Shown one piece after another: positions 47,452-56,475 of a DNA stretch of 64,000 nucleotides. The stretch's first letter is position 1. Each line of letters starts with the position of its first letter. The position numbers and the translations under genes were made by a program. Under the pieces are notes generated by a model. It was not told the origin of the DNA, did not search any database, and worked only from the letters and a program-made list of their open reading frames with translations. Location of the stretch: assembly GCF_003601925.1 (NCBI RefSeq), contig NZ_QZWH01000017.1:1-64000 (forward strand), in the 5' to 3' direction. This stretch comes from Buttiauxella izardii (GTDB taxonomy: Bacteria; Pseudomonadota; Gammaproteobacteria; Enterobacterales; Enterobacteriaceae).

Positions 47452-48811
47452 AACGATGAACGGACCGACGGATAACTAAACTTGAGCCCAGTGATAAATA
47501 GAACAGGAATTGTAACATCGGAATAATCATCAGTATCTGGCTATAAGGCAGACTCAGTAAGCAACTGATTGCAAATGCATTAAAGGCAGGAGCAAAGCTT
47601 AACAACTGGAGATCTTGTGGATCTAATTGTTCCCGTGCCAAAAGTGGCTGAGGCCGGGCAATTTTCAGAATGTAAATAATTAAACCGATAAACAGCAATG
47701 TGCCGACAACGCCCACTTCCCAGAGCAACATGCTTAGTGAGGTTGAGTCGAGAATCAAATTATAGGTCAGGTTCAAAAAGCCCGGTGATACCGCACTACC
47801 GCTGTTTGTCGCATTCAGACCATAGCCGAATAACGTCCCGGAAAGTCCCCAAAGGTCGTTATTTTTCAGCCAGAAAATCAGCGTGGTAAAACGCCCGACT
47901 TCACCGTTAGGCATGATGTAGTTAGGGTCAAAAATATAGCTCAGGGAATCTAAGAAGATACTCAATGAGCTTTGTGAAGGGTCGTTACCAAAAGCGGTGG
48001 AATAACCCGATGCCAGGATAACGATAGCCAGTGCAATTAACAGCGCCATACCGGCAAATATCAGCAACAGCGCTTTGATATTCACTTTGTTCACGCCTTT
48101 TACGTAGCTGGGCATTATCCACACCCACGCCAACAAAATCGGTGACAGCAAAATGACAAACTTCACTTCGCCGACAATACACAGCGCGAAACCAAGAATG
48201 ACATGCAGCGCCATGGATTTAAACGTGGATAAACCATGCTTAAATTCGGAGACTTTTAGCAGCATGATCAATAAGCAAAACAGCCCCATGGCTGCGGTGT
48301 TGCCGCCGCCCATCGGATCGCCACCAAATGTGCCGACGACTGAGTCCCACTTTTCATCTTCACCACGCATCGCTACGCGTTGAGGCACGACAAATAACAG
48401 CTGGTAAATGACTATCGGAAACTGTGCGTAAAACACCCAGTACAGTGTTTTGGTCACGCGATATATTTGTGACTCGCGGCAGAAGCCGAGTAATAAACAC
48501 AACATGACCAGGGAGATGGCAATTTCATTTTTGAAACCGACGATGGCAACCGTTAATCCGCCCTGCAATAGCGTCGACACTCCCGCCATCGCAAGGAAGA
48601 TGAAATACAGTGCCAGCACGATAATTTCCTGCTTATCGAGCTGCAACGCTTCGTAGCGGGTTTGCATCACCAGCAAGCCGAGCATGAGCAACGTCAGGAA
48701 GAACGGCAGCCACAACACCGCCAACACACCGGTGAAATATTGCACCAGCCCGCAAAACACCAGCGCGACAAACATGTAAGTCTGTAAATAGTGCCCAGTA
48801 TTGAGATTCAT
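47438..48811 (-). CDS. Wzy-type polysaccharide polymerase
   Basis: A 457-residue membrane protein with about 11-12 segments and a large periplasmic loop (about 255-340, containing FDPNYIMPNGEVGRFTTLIF), the layout of O-antigen/exopolysaccharide polymerases. Sequence similarity between Wzy proteins is low, so the call rests on topology and on its place next to Wzx and the co-polymerase. It would join undecaprenyl-linked repeat units on the periplasmic face. Overlaps the flippase gene by 4 bp. Confidence 0.75.
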   Translation of the reverse strand: MNLNTGHYLQTYMFVALVFCGLVQYFTGVLAVLWLPFFLTLLMLGLLVMQTRYEALQLDKQEIIVLALYFIFLAMAGVSTLLQGGLTVAIVGFKNEIAISLVMLCLLLGFCRESQIYRVTKTLYWVFYAQFPIVIYQLLFVVPQRVAMRGEDEKWDSVVGTFGGDPMGGGNTAAMGLFCLLIMLLKVSEFKHGLSTFKSMALHVILGFALCIVGEVKFVILLSPILLAWVWIMPSYVKGVNKVNIKALLLIFAGMALLIALAIVILASGYSTAFGNDPSQSSLSIFLDSLSYIFDPNYIMPNGEVGRFTTLIFWLKNNDLWGLSGTLFGYGLNATNSGSAVSPGFLNLTYNLILDSTSLSMLLWEVGVVGTLLFIGLIIYILKIARPQPLLAREQLDPQDLQLLSFAPAFNAFAISCLLSLPYSQILMIIPMLQFLFYLSLGSSLVIRRSVHRYAEQ

Positions 48812-50019
48812 AATACAGCCGGCCTGTCTTTCAACAAATTAGCACGCTTATTGACCTTCAGGTAAATAAACGCATAGCGCACGAAGGTTAAAATAGAGAA
48901 CAAGATAATGGATATTGCATAGTCATTATAAAAGTAAGGGACAACAATAAAGGAGATCAACACGATAGCCAGTTGTTCGAACTGAATACGTAAGAAGTAG
49001 CGATGGGAGCCAAAAATCAATTCGATAACCGTCAGCGGGCAAACCGCCAGCGCCGGGAATAAGTAAGGCAACATGTAACGTGAGGTTGGAATAGAGTTTA
49101 TCCAGTCTTCGCTAAAGCCAAGATGCATCACTATCGGGTAGAAAATAAACACACCGAGAGTACAGATGATGCCTAACACCAATAACAGCAGACGGACTTT
49201 CCGGTACTCTTGATAGTTAAAGACGTTATGCCGGAAATCAATCGACCATTTCGAGAAAATTGCATTACGCACCGCATTCCCCACGATCACCACCGGTGCC
49301 AGGCAGAAGCGGCTGACAATAGAAAAATAGCCTGCCGTCAACGCTGAGAACCAGAAGTTAATCAGCATAATGGGCAGGTTGCTGTTTGCCATCGCCAGCA
49401 CTTCAGCACTTCCGACTTTCGTGATGTGATGAACGTGCTTATTAAAAAATGCCAGGTTACTTTTTGGACTCAAATGCTGCAATGTCACACTGCGAATATC
49501 AAAGGCACAGAGGATGCAGCCTATCGTGAGGAGCATCATCGAACCCGCCCACGCCCAGTAAAATGCCTGGATGCTTGAAGTCAGTAATACCGAAAGCACT
49601 ACGACAACCGAAACCGATATTCGCTGGAAGACCAGAAAACTGAAATTAGCCGTACGCAGGGATAAGTTTTCCGATATCAAAACCCACGTATTTGACAGCG
49701 TAAGCAGATAAAGGAAAAGGATATTCTGGTCGAATAACCACGCGGTAAATACTGCGTAAGGCACTGCAATAATCAGGCTTTGTAATAAGCAAAACACCAC
49801 GTTTTGCGTTAAACCGTCATCATGCTGTTTCGGGATTAATAATTGCGAGGCGAAAGTACAAACCTGCGCCCCAATCAACGCGATACTGTAATTGAGCGCG
49901 TACAGCCCCACTTCCGCCAAATGGTATTTGTGCGAAATTAACCAAATCGACAGCGCACCAATCAACTGAGAAATGACTGATGAGCCAGCGATTGTCGATG
50001 CGCTCTTAAGTAAACTCAT
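48808..50019 (-). CDS. Wzx-type flippase
   Basis: A 403-residue MATE/MOP-fold membrane protein with 12 predicted segments (first: STIAGSSVISQLIGALSIWL). Regularly spaced polar residues and the absence of nucleotide-binding motifs fit lipid-linked oligosaccharide flippases. It moves the repeat unit to the periplasmic leaflet for the polymerase encoded next. Overlaps both neighbours by 4 bp, so translation is coupled with the co-polymerase and polymerase genes. Confidence 0.78.
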   Translation of the reverse strand: MSLLKSASTIAGSSVISQLIGALSIWLISHKYHLAEVGLYALNYSIALIGAQVCTFASQLLIPKQHDDGLTQNVVFCLLQSLIIAVPYAVFTAWLFDQNILFLYLLTLSNTWVLISENLSLRTANFSFLVFQRISVSVVVVLSVLLTSSIQAFYWAWAGSMMLLTIGCILCAFDIRSVTLQHLSPKSNLAFFNKHVHHITKVGSAEVLAMANSNLPIMLINFWFSALTAGYFSIVSRFCLAPVVIVGNAVRNAIFSKWSIDFRHNVFNYQEYRKVRLLLLVLGIICTLGVFIFYPIVMHLGFSEDWINSIPTSRYMLPYLFPALAVCPLTVIELIFGSHRYFLRIQFEQLAIVLISFIVVPYFYNDYAISIILFSILTFVRYAFIYLKVNKRANLLKDRPAVL

Positions 50020-52154
50020 AAGTGACTTGTGCCGTTCATCAGTTCGCTGGTCTGGAGATTAAGCGAGCGTAATCCCTCTTTGGTTTCCAGATTCTTATCA
50101 ACGACCTGATTAATGACCGCACCGATAATAACCGACTGGTTGGACTCAATTTTATCCAGCATTTGAGTCAAATTATCAGCAGGCGATGCCCCCGCTTTGA
50201 GCACCAAAATAAGGCCATCGGTCACGCGGCCAATCAGTTGGCTATCCTGGCTCTGATTCAGCGCGGCGACATCAATGATAATGCGCTGATAGCGGCTTCT
50301 GAGTTCACGCATCAGGTGTTCAAGATTCTCTGAAGACAGCATCAACAATGAAGACACTTTTGCGTTGCCGCGTGCCAGGAAATCGAGATTCTCATTCACT
50401 TTTACGCTCAGATTTTCAAGCGTCGCTTCACCGCGAAGGATCTCGGCAACGCCCGCCGCCCCCGGTTTAGCCAACTCGCTCGATAACCCATCATTGTTGA
50501 AAAAGTCTAAATCCAGCAGCAGCGTTTTTTGATCAAAACTAAATGAGTTCGCCAGCAAATTCGCCAGCAGCGTGCGCCCTTCACCATGTTCTGCGGAGGT
50601 GATGGCAATCGTTTGAAGCTGACGATTGTCCAGCATAATTCGCGTGCGAATGCTGTGAATGATGTCCGCGTTTAGCGGGTTATTTGCAATGACATCACTG
50701 ATTTGCGCCCGATTCGCAACCCCAGGATAGCGACGAATTTCCCCTAAAGGCTCAAGTTTCAGGCGCTTTTTCACCTGGCTGAGGTTGTTGATGGTGCTGT
50801 CCATCGCGGTTTTCACGATGATGTACATGACAAAAAATGCCAGCGCCAGCATCACGACCATGATCAATAACAGCGACTTATTCGGTTTAGCGGGACGGTC
50901 AGCGGGCACCGCCGGGTCATACAAAACGGCGTCTGCATCAGCGTAGCTACCCGACAAAGATTGTTCCTGGGTACGCTGATAAAGCGCCTTGTACATGTCT
51001 TCCGTTTTATCGAGCGCCAGTTTTAAACCGTTATAACCATCGCGCTTGGAGGCAATTTTCTGGAAGATTTCTTTTTGCTGATCCAATTGTTGCTGATAGC
51101 TGTTTTCATCGGTCAGTGCAGCCTGATATTGCTGACGCAGGCCCGATTCCAGCTCGCCAAGAACGAGGTAAGTTTGATCCTGAATCGCCTGAACCTGTGC
51201 CTGCGCTTCCTGAATTTTGGCGTGTTTCGGGCCATACGATTTTCGTAATTCGTATAACGTGCGTTTGGCCTGAATGAGCGCAATGCGCAAGTCCTGAATC
51301 TGGGCATGGCTGGAAATGGCAGGCAGCGAAATCACATTTTCCAGTGATTTTCCGGCATTTTGGCGCACCTCGTTATACAGCGACGCCGCCGCGATGCGGC
51401 GCTGAGTCGCATCCGCCAGACGGTTTGTGACAATGCCCAATTGCTCAGTTTCAAAACCGTCAACGCCACGGAATGTCAGAAGCCCTTCTTTTTTCAGATA
51501 GGCATCAATAGCCAGCTTTTGCTCGGTGATTTGCTTTTGCAGTTCATCCATTTTCTGCTGGTTGCTCTCACGGGCTTTCAGCGTGTTCTGGCGCTTTTGT
51601 TCAACGGTGTAGTTAATAAATGCCTGGGCCACGCCGTTGGCGATTTCTGCCGCAAGTTGCGGGGAAGCCGACTCGTAGGAAATCGAGGCCAGATGCGTGG
51701 TACGGACGGGATTGAACGTCAGATTTTTGAGCATCGTCTTTAAGGCACGATCGACACGTTGCTGCTGATTTTCCGGCGTATTAGCCTGGTTACTGCCGGG
51801 TTTGACGCCGTTGAAATCCGGATTCTCGTCCAGTTTCAAGTTGCGAACCGCCTGCGCCAGAACAATTCGCGACTGCATTAATGCGTATTGTGTTTCGTAA
51901 TAGCCGTTACGCGTTGAGTCATAACCTTCGACCTGCGGGAACGGTGAAATATTATCCGGCTGTGCTTTGACCAACACCGTTGCCGTTGAGACATATTTCG
52001 ATGTCATCATGCTAATGAGTGGATAAGCAATCGCCCCGGCAATCACGCCCGCGAGCAGGATTTTCCAACTGTTCTTTTTCAGCTCTTTGGCAAAGCGGGA
52101 GAAATCGATAGAACTTTCTCGGTTCTTGCCATTTTCCACTATTGATAATTTCAT
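50016..52154 (-). CDS. Polysaccharide co-polymerase of Wzc/GumC type with degenerate kinase domain
   Basis: A 712-residue inner-membrane protein: Wzz domain with first membrane segment (about 33-53), long coiled-coil periplasmic region (about 190-400, GNVR-like), second segment (LLLIMVVMLALAFFVMYIIV, about 428-447) and a C-terminal BY-kinase-like domain from about 500. In that domain the P-loop reads TSAEHGEGRTLL, where the usual GK[ST] Lys is Arg (codon CGC), Walker B reads IIIDVAALN instead of the common DTPP/DSPP form, and the C-terminal tail (LQTSELMNGTSHL) lacks the tyrosine cluster. It likely sets chain length and links to the OPX exporter without tyrosine phosphorylation. Confidence 0.82.
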   Translation of the reverse strand: MKLSIVENGKNRESSIDFSRFAKELKKNSWKILLAGVIAGAIAYPLISMMTSKYVSTATVLVKAQPDNISPFPQVEGYDSTRNGYYETQYALMQSRIVLAQAVRNLKLDENPDFNGVKPGSNQANTPENQQQRVDRALKTMLKNLTFNPVRTTHLASISYESASPQLAAEIANGVAQAFINYTVEQKRQNTLKARESNQQKMDELQKQITEQKLAIDAYLKKEGLLTFRGVDGFETEQLGIVTNRLADATQRRIAAASLYNEVRQNAGKSLENVISLPAISSHAQIQDLRIALIQAKRTLYELRKSYGPKHAKIQEAQAQVQAIQDQTYLVLGELESGLRQQYQAALTDENSYQQQLDQQKEIFQKIASKRDGYNGLKLALDKTEDMYKALYQRTQEQSLSGSYADADAVLYDPAVPADRPAKPNKSLLLIMVVMLALAFFVMYIIVKTAMDSTINNLSQVKKRLKLEPLGEIRRYPGVANRAQISDVIANNPLNADIIHSIRTRIMLDNRQLQTIAITSAEHGEGRTLLANLLANSFSFDQKTLLLDLDFFNNDGLSSELAKPGAAGVAEILRGEATLENLSVKVNENLDFLARGNAKVSSLLMLSSENLEHLMRELRSRYQRIIIDVAALNQSQDSQLIGRVTDGLILVLKAGASPADNLTQMLDKIESNQSVIIGAVINQVVDKNLETKEGLRSLNLQTSELMNGTSHL

Positions 52155-52156
52155 AG

Positions 52157-52714
52157 TCAGAAGAACCCCATGCCAATGATCACGACGTCGCCCGGGTGAA
52201 CAGAATGCCGCACGTCCACATTTTCAAGTAATTGGTTGGTGCCGGATAAGCGAATATTAATGTCTTTGCGATCCGCACGGTCAGTGAAACCACCCGCCAG
52301 GGCGATAGTTTTCTCGACGGTTAAGCCCGGTTCATAGGCATAGCCGTTAGGGTTTGCCACTTCGCCAGAGATATAAAATTTACGAAATTCAGAGATGCTG
52401 ACCGATACCATGGGGTTTTGCAGATAATCACCGCGCAGACGGTTCGTAAGCTCTTCACTCACCTGTTCCGGGGTTTTGCCTTTCAATACCAGTTCACCAA
52501 TATAAGGGAATGTTATCGTTCCACTTTTGTCGATGAGAAATTTCATTGTCATGTCGGGCTCGCCGTACACGCTGATATTAACGGCATCACCGGCATCGAG
52601 TTGGTAGCCTTTAGATTCCGTATCCGGTTTATCCATTAACGGTGGTGTCGAGGAACTGCATCCGACGAACAGTGTGCTAAGTAATAAAAATGCCCACAGT
52701 TTAATTATTTTCAT
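52157..52714 (-). CDS. Short OPX polysaccharide export lipoprotein (GumB/Wza-like)
   Basis: A 185-residue outer-membrane lipoprotein: the lipobox LLSTLFVGC puts the acylated Cys at residue 19. It has a Poly_export domain (GYQLDAGDAVNISVYGEPDM, about 37-56; TFPYIGELVLKGKTPEQVSE) and one SLBB-like domain (FYISGEVANPNGYAYEPGLT, about 111-130), ending DVVIIGMGFF. Wza is about 380 aa with two SLBB domains and a membrane-spanning helix; this protein is half as long and lacks that helix. It therefore needs an outer-membrane partner, probably the beta-barrel protein encoded just upstream. Confidence 0.88.
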   Translation of the reverse strand: MKIIKLWAFLLLSTLFVGCSSSTPPLMDKPDTESKGYQLDAGDAVNISVYGEPDMTMKFLIDKSGTITFPYIGELVLKGKTPEQVSEELTNRLRGDYLQNPMVSVSISEFRKFYISGEVANPNGYAYEPGLTVEKTIALAGGFTDRADRKDINIRLSGTNQLLENVDVRHSVHPGDVVIIGMGFF

Positions 52715-52715
52715 T

Positions 52716-54002
52716 TTATATCTGCACCTTAGCTGTAAACATAATCAGCGAATTGTCGTAACCCAATGTTCTCAGGACTTCCCGGTTGTCATCGGGACCG
52801 ATGTAAAACGAATCGGTATCTTTATTTGAGCGCAACGTATCTATTTGATATTTGAGTTCAAAATTCACAGATGGCCTGAAGTCATAACTCATCGTGACGG
52901 TAAAGATTCCATCTTTATCGTTCCTGTCTTTTTCTTGTTTTTTATAGTCTTCCGTGGTGTACGAGTAATCTAACAAAGTAGAAAAACGATCATCTAACCA
53001 ATAATGCTGATAAGAAATACCATACTGGGAAACCAGAATATATCCCCCAACTTCTGAGGGGTCTTTTATTCGTTGAGAAGTGTGTGCAGTGAAAATAGAC
53101 TGTTTGAGTGGTTTCCACTCAGCCTGAATATCCCAGTTTAGTCCATTAAAATCCTGCGAGTTGGGATTGTTTTCAAAGGTTTTATACAACCACGCAAGGT
53201 TCATATCGATGTTAGTTTTACCCGTCAGTTGAGACTTCAGTCCATAACGCAAATAATATTCGTTACTGTCTTTTTCTGACGCATTATCATAATGACGCTG
53301 GTTAGTAATAAAGCTATAGCGGAATCGCGTTTTCGATGTGTATTGATCGAAAATTTCCGCGATCAGGCTATTTTCATGCCACTCCTGCTCGCGGATATAA
53401 TTGTAAAAATCATCGTCAGTATTCTGCGCATCCTGAGTATTCCCAAAGCGCAATTTCTTATATAACAGCGCCACTTCCGCTTTTCCACGCCCTTCTGGCG
53501 CTCCATAGCTGTAACGCAACTCGCTATTAATCAAGTTAGTCGTCAGTGGCGAATTAATACCAAACTGCTGAAATTGCTCAGGTATAAAACCCTCGGTTAC
53601 GCCACGCCCGCGTTCTTCATGGCCTAAAGAGTCCTCAATGTTGAACATCAGGCCATGCATTTGCCCATATCGCCATGCACCATTAAAACGGAAGAAATGG
53701 TCATTGTAATTATCAGCAGAGTCACTGTTATAACTGCGATAATCACCTGAGTACATTAATAGATATTTGTCCTGATACCGTTCACCCGTCATGCTCAATA
53801 GCGGTGTAACACTGACAAAACCAGAGCTAATCGCGTCGCTATCATAGGGTTGATAAGTCACATTATCTTCATGGCCATAATTCACGCCAACATTGCTTTG
53901 AAAATCAATACCTGCAATACCGATATGAGACTTCGGTGTTAAGTCCGCCATGGCCGGTTGTGATAAAACGATTCCGGCAGCAACAATATATTTAATATGC
54001 AT
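52716..54002 (-). CDS. Outer-membrane beta-barrel of the exopolysaccharide exporter
   Basis: A 428-residue protein from ATG 54002 (an ATG at 54014 is possible). Signal peptide HIKYIVAAGIVLSQPAMA, cleavage near residue 20. The rest alternates aromatic and polar residues in strands of 8-12 (for example DKYLLMYSGDYRSYN, RFRYSFITNQRHYD, VNFELKYQIDTLR), consistent with a 16-18-stranded barrel of the putative beta-barrel porin 2 type. The last residue is Ile rather than Phe. It lies 1 bp before the OPX gene and overlaps the initiating transferase gene, suggesting it forms the outer-membrane pore for the polymer. Confidence 0.75.
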   Translation of the reverse strand: MHIKYIVAAGIVLSQPAMADLTPKSHIGIAGIDFQSNVGVNYGHEDNVTYQPYDSDAISSGFVSVTPLLSMTGERYQDKYLLMYSGDYRSYNSDSADNYNDHFFRFNGAWRYGQMHGLMFNIEDSLGHEERGRGVTEGFIPEQFQQFGINSPLTTNLINSELRYSYGAPEGRGKAEVALLYKKLRFGNTQDAQNTDDDFYNYIREQEWHENSLIAEIFDQYTSKTRFRYSFITNQRHYDNASEKDSNEYYLRYGLKSQLTGKTNIDMNLAWLYKTFENNPNSQDFNGLNWDIQAEWKPLKQSIFTAHTSQRIKDPSEVGGYILVSQYGISYQHYWLDDRFSTLLDYSYTTEDYKKQEKDRNDKDGIFTVTMSYDFRPSVNFELKYQIDTLRSNKDTDSFYIGPDDNREVLRTLGYDNSLIMFTAKVQI

Positions 54003-55419
54003 TTTTGCCGACAAATCCTTTAAAAATAGTTTTAATTATGATTTTTATATCTAACCATAACGACCAGTTTTGAATATATTCAATATCATATTCGACACGT
54101 TTTTCCATTTTATATAGTGCGTCGATTTCGCCTCTGTAACCATTAATCTGGGCTAAACCCGTGATCCCTGGCTTCACTTTATGGCGAATCATGTAGTTTT
54201 CGACTTGTTTACGATATTGTTCATTATGCGTAACGGCGTGTGGACGAGGCCCCACAATTGACATACTGCCTTGTATTACATTGAAAAACTGCGGTAATTC
54301 ATCCAGAGAAGTTCTACGTAAGAATGCGCCAAACGGAGTCACACGTGGGTCATCTTTGGTTGCCTGAATGACCATATCCGAATTTTCCATGACGCGCATG
54401 GTGCGAAACTTCCAGACTTTAATTTTTTGCCCGCTGAGGCCGTACCGGTCTTGTTTGAAAAATACCGGGCCACGTGATGTTAGCTTTATGCCGATTCCAA
54501 TCACCAGCAACAACGAAGAAATCAGTACCAGAATAATACTGCCAAGAATTAAATCTTCAGCACGTTTAACAAAGGAGCCCACACCTTCAAATGGCGAGCT
54601 GAAAATGCTGATGGTTTGTAAATTATCAATCGAACGCAACTGTGACATATGGGTGCTGTAGGAGTTGAAGTCCGGAACAATATAGGTATCCACCGTGGTG
54701 TCTGACATCAAAGCCAGAAAATGGCGTATACGCTCCAGCGCGACCATCGGTAAGGCGATGTAGATTTCATCCACCCTTCCCACTTGAGCGTCTTCAACCA
54801 GGCCACTAACCGAGCCTTTGAATGGGCTTTTTATTTGGTCAAACAGCTCGCTGAACCGTGATGCATCACGCTCATCATAAAACGCCAAATCCAAATGCAT
54901 GTTGGAATATTCTTTTAGCAAAGCAGTTTCCGCAGCCAGACCATTCGCGGTGACCCCGACGATGGCGACGCGAATGTTTTTCCGAATCGAAAACTTAAAA
55001 ACAAAAAATCTAATGAAATAAAGCGGAATCAACGTGGTGAGATACCAGAGCAACACAACGGGAATGACAGGATTTTCAAGTGCGCTCAAATATCCCAGAG
55101 ATTGCAGTCCATCGGTTGAAATACGGATTATTTCTACAAAGGCGATGGACAAAAAGGTGCATAAAATCAAACGAAGCTGTTTGCGCAGCTTCATCGTTTT
55201 AGGTTTACGAATGTAAAGCTCAGTGTACTCCCCGAATAGTAAAAAAGAGGTCGCAAAGAGTAAGCTGTAGATAATAACAAGTCGCATCGGCGCGATGGCA
55301 AAAAGCCATGCGCTCAAAATTAAAACCAAGCTAATAGCGATAAAGTCCGCCAGCTTGATAAATACCGGATACCCTCCATGGGTAATTTTCAGTGAATTAT
55401 TCAGCATTATTAGACTCAT
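53992..55419 (-). CDS. Undecaprenyl-phosphate glycosyl-1-phosphate transferase (WcaJ/GumD type)
   Basis: A 475-residue initiating enzyme that transfers a sugar-1-phosphate, probably glucose or galactose, to undecaprenyl phosphate. Four N-terminal membrane segments, a CoA-binding-like domain (VAIVGVTANGLAAETALL, about 150-168), a re-entrant membrane helix (about 285-310) and the catalytic core FFKQDRYGLSGQKIKVWKFR, RRTSLDELPQFFNVIQGSMS and IVGPRPHAV are present. First gene of the operon, behind an extended -10 promoter. Its end overlaps the barrel gene. The alternative start 55407 has no better ribosome-binding site. Confidence 0.9.
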   Translation of the reverse strand: MSLIMLNNSLKITHGGYPVFIKLADFIAISLVLILSAWLFAIAPMRLVIIYSLLFATSFLLFGEYTELYIRKPKTMKLRKQLRLILCTFLSIAFVEIIRISTDGLQSLGYLSALENPVIPVVLLWYLTTLIPLYFIRFFVFKFSIRKNIRVAIVGVTANGLAAETALLKEYSNMHLDLAFYDERDASRFSELFDQIKSPFKGSVSGLVEDAQVGRVDEIYIALPMVALERIRHFLALMSDTTVDTYIVPDFNSYSTHMSQLRSIDNLQTISIFSSPFEGVGSFVKRAEDLILGSIILVLISSLLLVIGIGIKLTSRGPVFFKQDRYGLSGQKIKVWKFRTMRVMENSDMVIQATKDDPRVTPFGAFLRRTSLDELPQFFNVIQGSMSIVGPRPHAVTHNEQYRKQVENYMIRHKVKPGITGLAQINGYRGEIDALYKMEKRVEYDIEYIQNWSLWLDIKIIIKTIFKGFVGKNAY

Positions 55420-55727
55420 TATTCATTGAATTATCGTTATTGATACATTCCTTTCCCTGTGATTATACCATATTTGTAAAACCTCATAGGTGGCATTGTT
55501 AAGATTTGTAAATGTTACTGTTGCTAACCATTCGGTGACTGGTCATTTGGGTGATTTAGATTTGATGTGTTTCAGGTGTTTGTTTTGCGGGGGAAAGTCA
55601 CAGCAGAGTTTACGCCTGCTTTTTTAGCTTAAGGGACATCGGGGAGAATACGCAACGGCTAAAATGGCAGACCGGGCAGCAGTCGAATGGCCGCCCGGTG
55701 GTATAAAACAAATATGTGCAGTTGTGA
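55420..55727. other. Promoter region of the exopolysaccharide operon
   Basis: A 308-bp noncoding region between the exopolysaccharide operon and the end of yecA. It holds the extended -10 promoter at 55462-55470 and a GC-rich 9-bp inverted repeat (CCGGGCAGC/GCCGCCCGG with one G-T pair, 55676-55699) that may end yecA transcription. No ops element was found. Confidence 0.5.
55462..55470 (-). promoter_or_regulatory. Extended -10 promoter of exopolysaccharide operon
   Basis: TGGTATAAT on the minus strand is a perfect extended -10 (TGnTATAAT), about 45 bp upstream of the first gene. No good -35 element lies 17 bp further upstream, which fits an extended -10 promoter. Confidence 0.6.
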
Positions 55728-56312
55728 TTAATGTACCGTTTTGGACTCAGCATCACGCTGTTCTTGCCAGTAAAGATAAAGCTGTAATGCCGCAGGGCCA
55801 ATTTCGGCCTGACTCGCGTCATATTCTTCTTCGGTCATTTTTTCCAAAATTGTGATGCTTTCCTCATTGCCGTGCAGAGCAATGGCGTCGAACAATTTTT
55901 GCTGCGCTGCTGGCAACGGCGCACGCTCCACCAAAGCCACTCCACGCATATAACCAAAGCACCATTCTTCTACGATGGTGTAATCTTTACCGTCCATTTC
56001 ACGGTAGCCAAAAAGTGGCTCGAACTGGTCCGGTGCATCGCGTAAACGCTCGGCGATGTCGTTCAGATGTTGCAGCGCAAGCGAGTTAAAACGATTCTTT
56101 TCTTCCTCAGACTCCCAGTTTGGCAGCCCTTCTTCCCCACCCCACAACGCCACTTGCCACTGCGCTGCCGGGAGTACGGTCGGTGCAGAAAGTATCGCGG
56201 TGAACATGCCGTCCAGTTCGGAAACATCCAGCACGGAATCATCATTACCGTACTGAGTCAGCGTGTCATCCAGCCATTCCAGTTCTTCTTCGTTTAGCGG
56301 CCCGTGATTCAT
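55728..56312 (-). CDS. yecA: YecA/UPF0149 family protein lacking the SEC-C tail
   Basis: A 194-residue UPF0149 protein. The domain core PLNEEELEWLDDTLTQYGND (4-23), DVSELDGMFTAILSAPTVLP, WQVALWGGEEGLPNW and IVEEWCFGYMRGVALVE (about 115-131) follows E. coli YecA. E. coli YecA continues to about 221 residues with a zinc-binding SEC-C motif (CPCGSGKKFKQCC); here the protein ends in QRDAESKTVH with a normal stop, so that motif is absent. YecA-type SEC-C proteins have been linked to SecA and ribosomes. Gene placement next to the tRNA cluster side of the backbone is conserved, apart from the murQP insertion. Confidence 0.85.
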   Translation of the reverse strand: MNHGPLNEEELEWLDDTLTQYGNDDSVLDVSELDGMFTAILSAPTVLPAAQWQVALWGGEEGLPNWESEEEKNRFNSLALQHLNDIAERLRDAPDQFEPLFGYREMDGKDYTIVEEWCFGYMRGVALVERAPLPAAQQKLFDAIALHGNEESITILEKMTEEEYDASQAEIGPAALQLYLYWQEQRDAESKTVH

Positions 56313-56475
56313 AACATTTACTCCTGAGATTGTTCGATTTTCTGTCCGGGTTAGCGGAATGGGTGAATGATGTCAGGAAAGGTGATTTTCAGGCAATACA
56401 AATACGGTGAAGGTCGATAATAAAAGGGGGCAAACGGCAATTTGAGGTAAAGGGGGAAGCCGTTTGCCCATGATC

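Noticed and set aside
55610-55822. Short minus-strand frame with GRPFDCCPVC as a displaced SEC-C motif of YecA
   Set aside because: Cysteine spacing differs from CxCx8CC, the frame has no start site of its own and a GC-rich hairpin encodes most of the apparent match.
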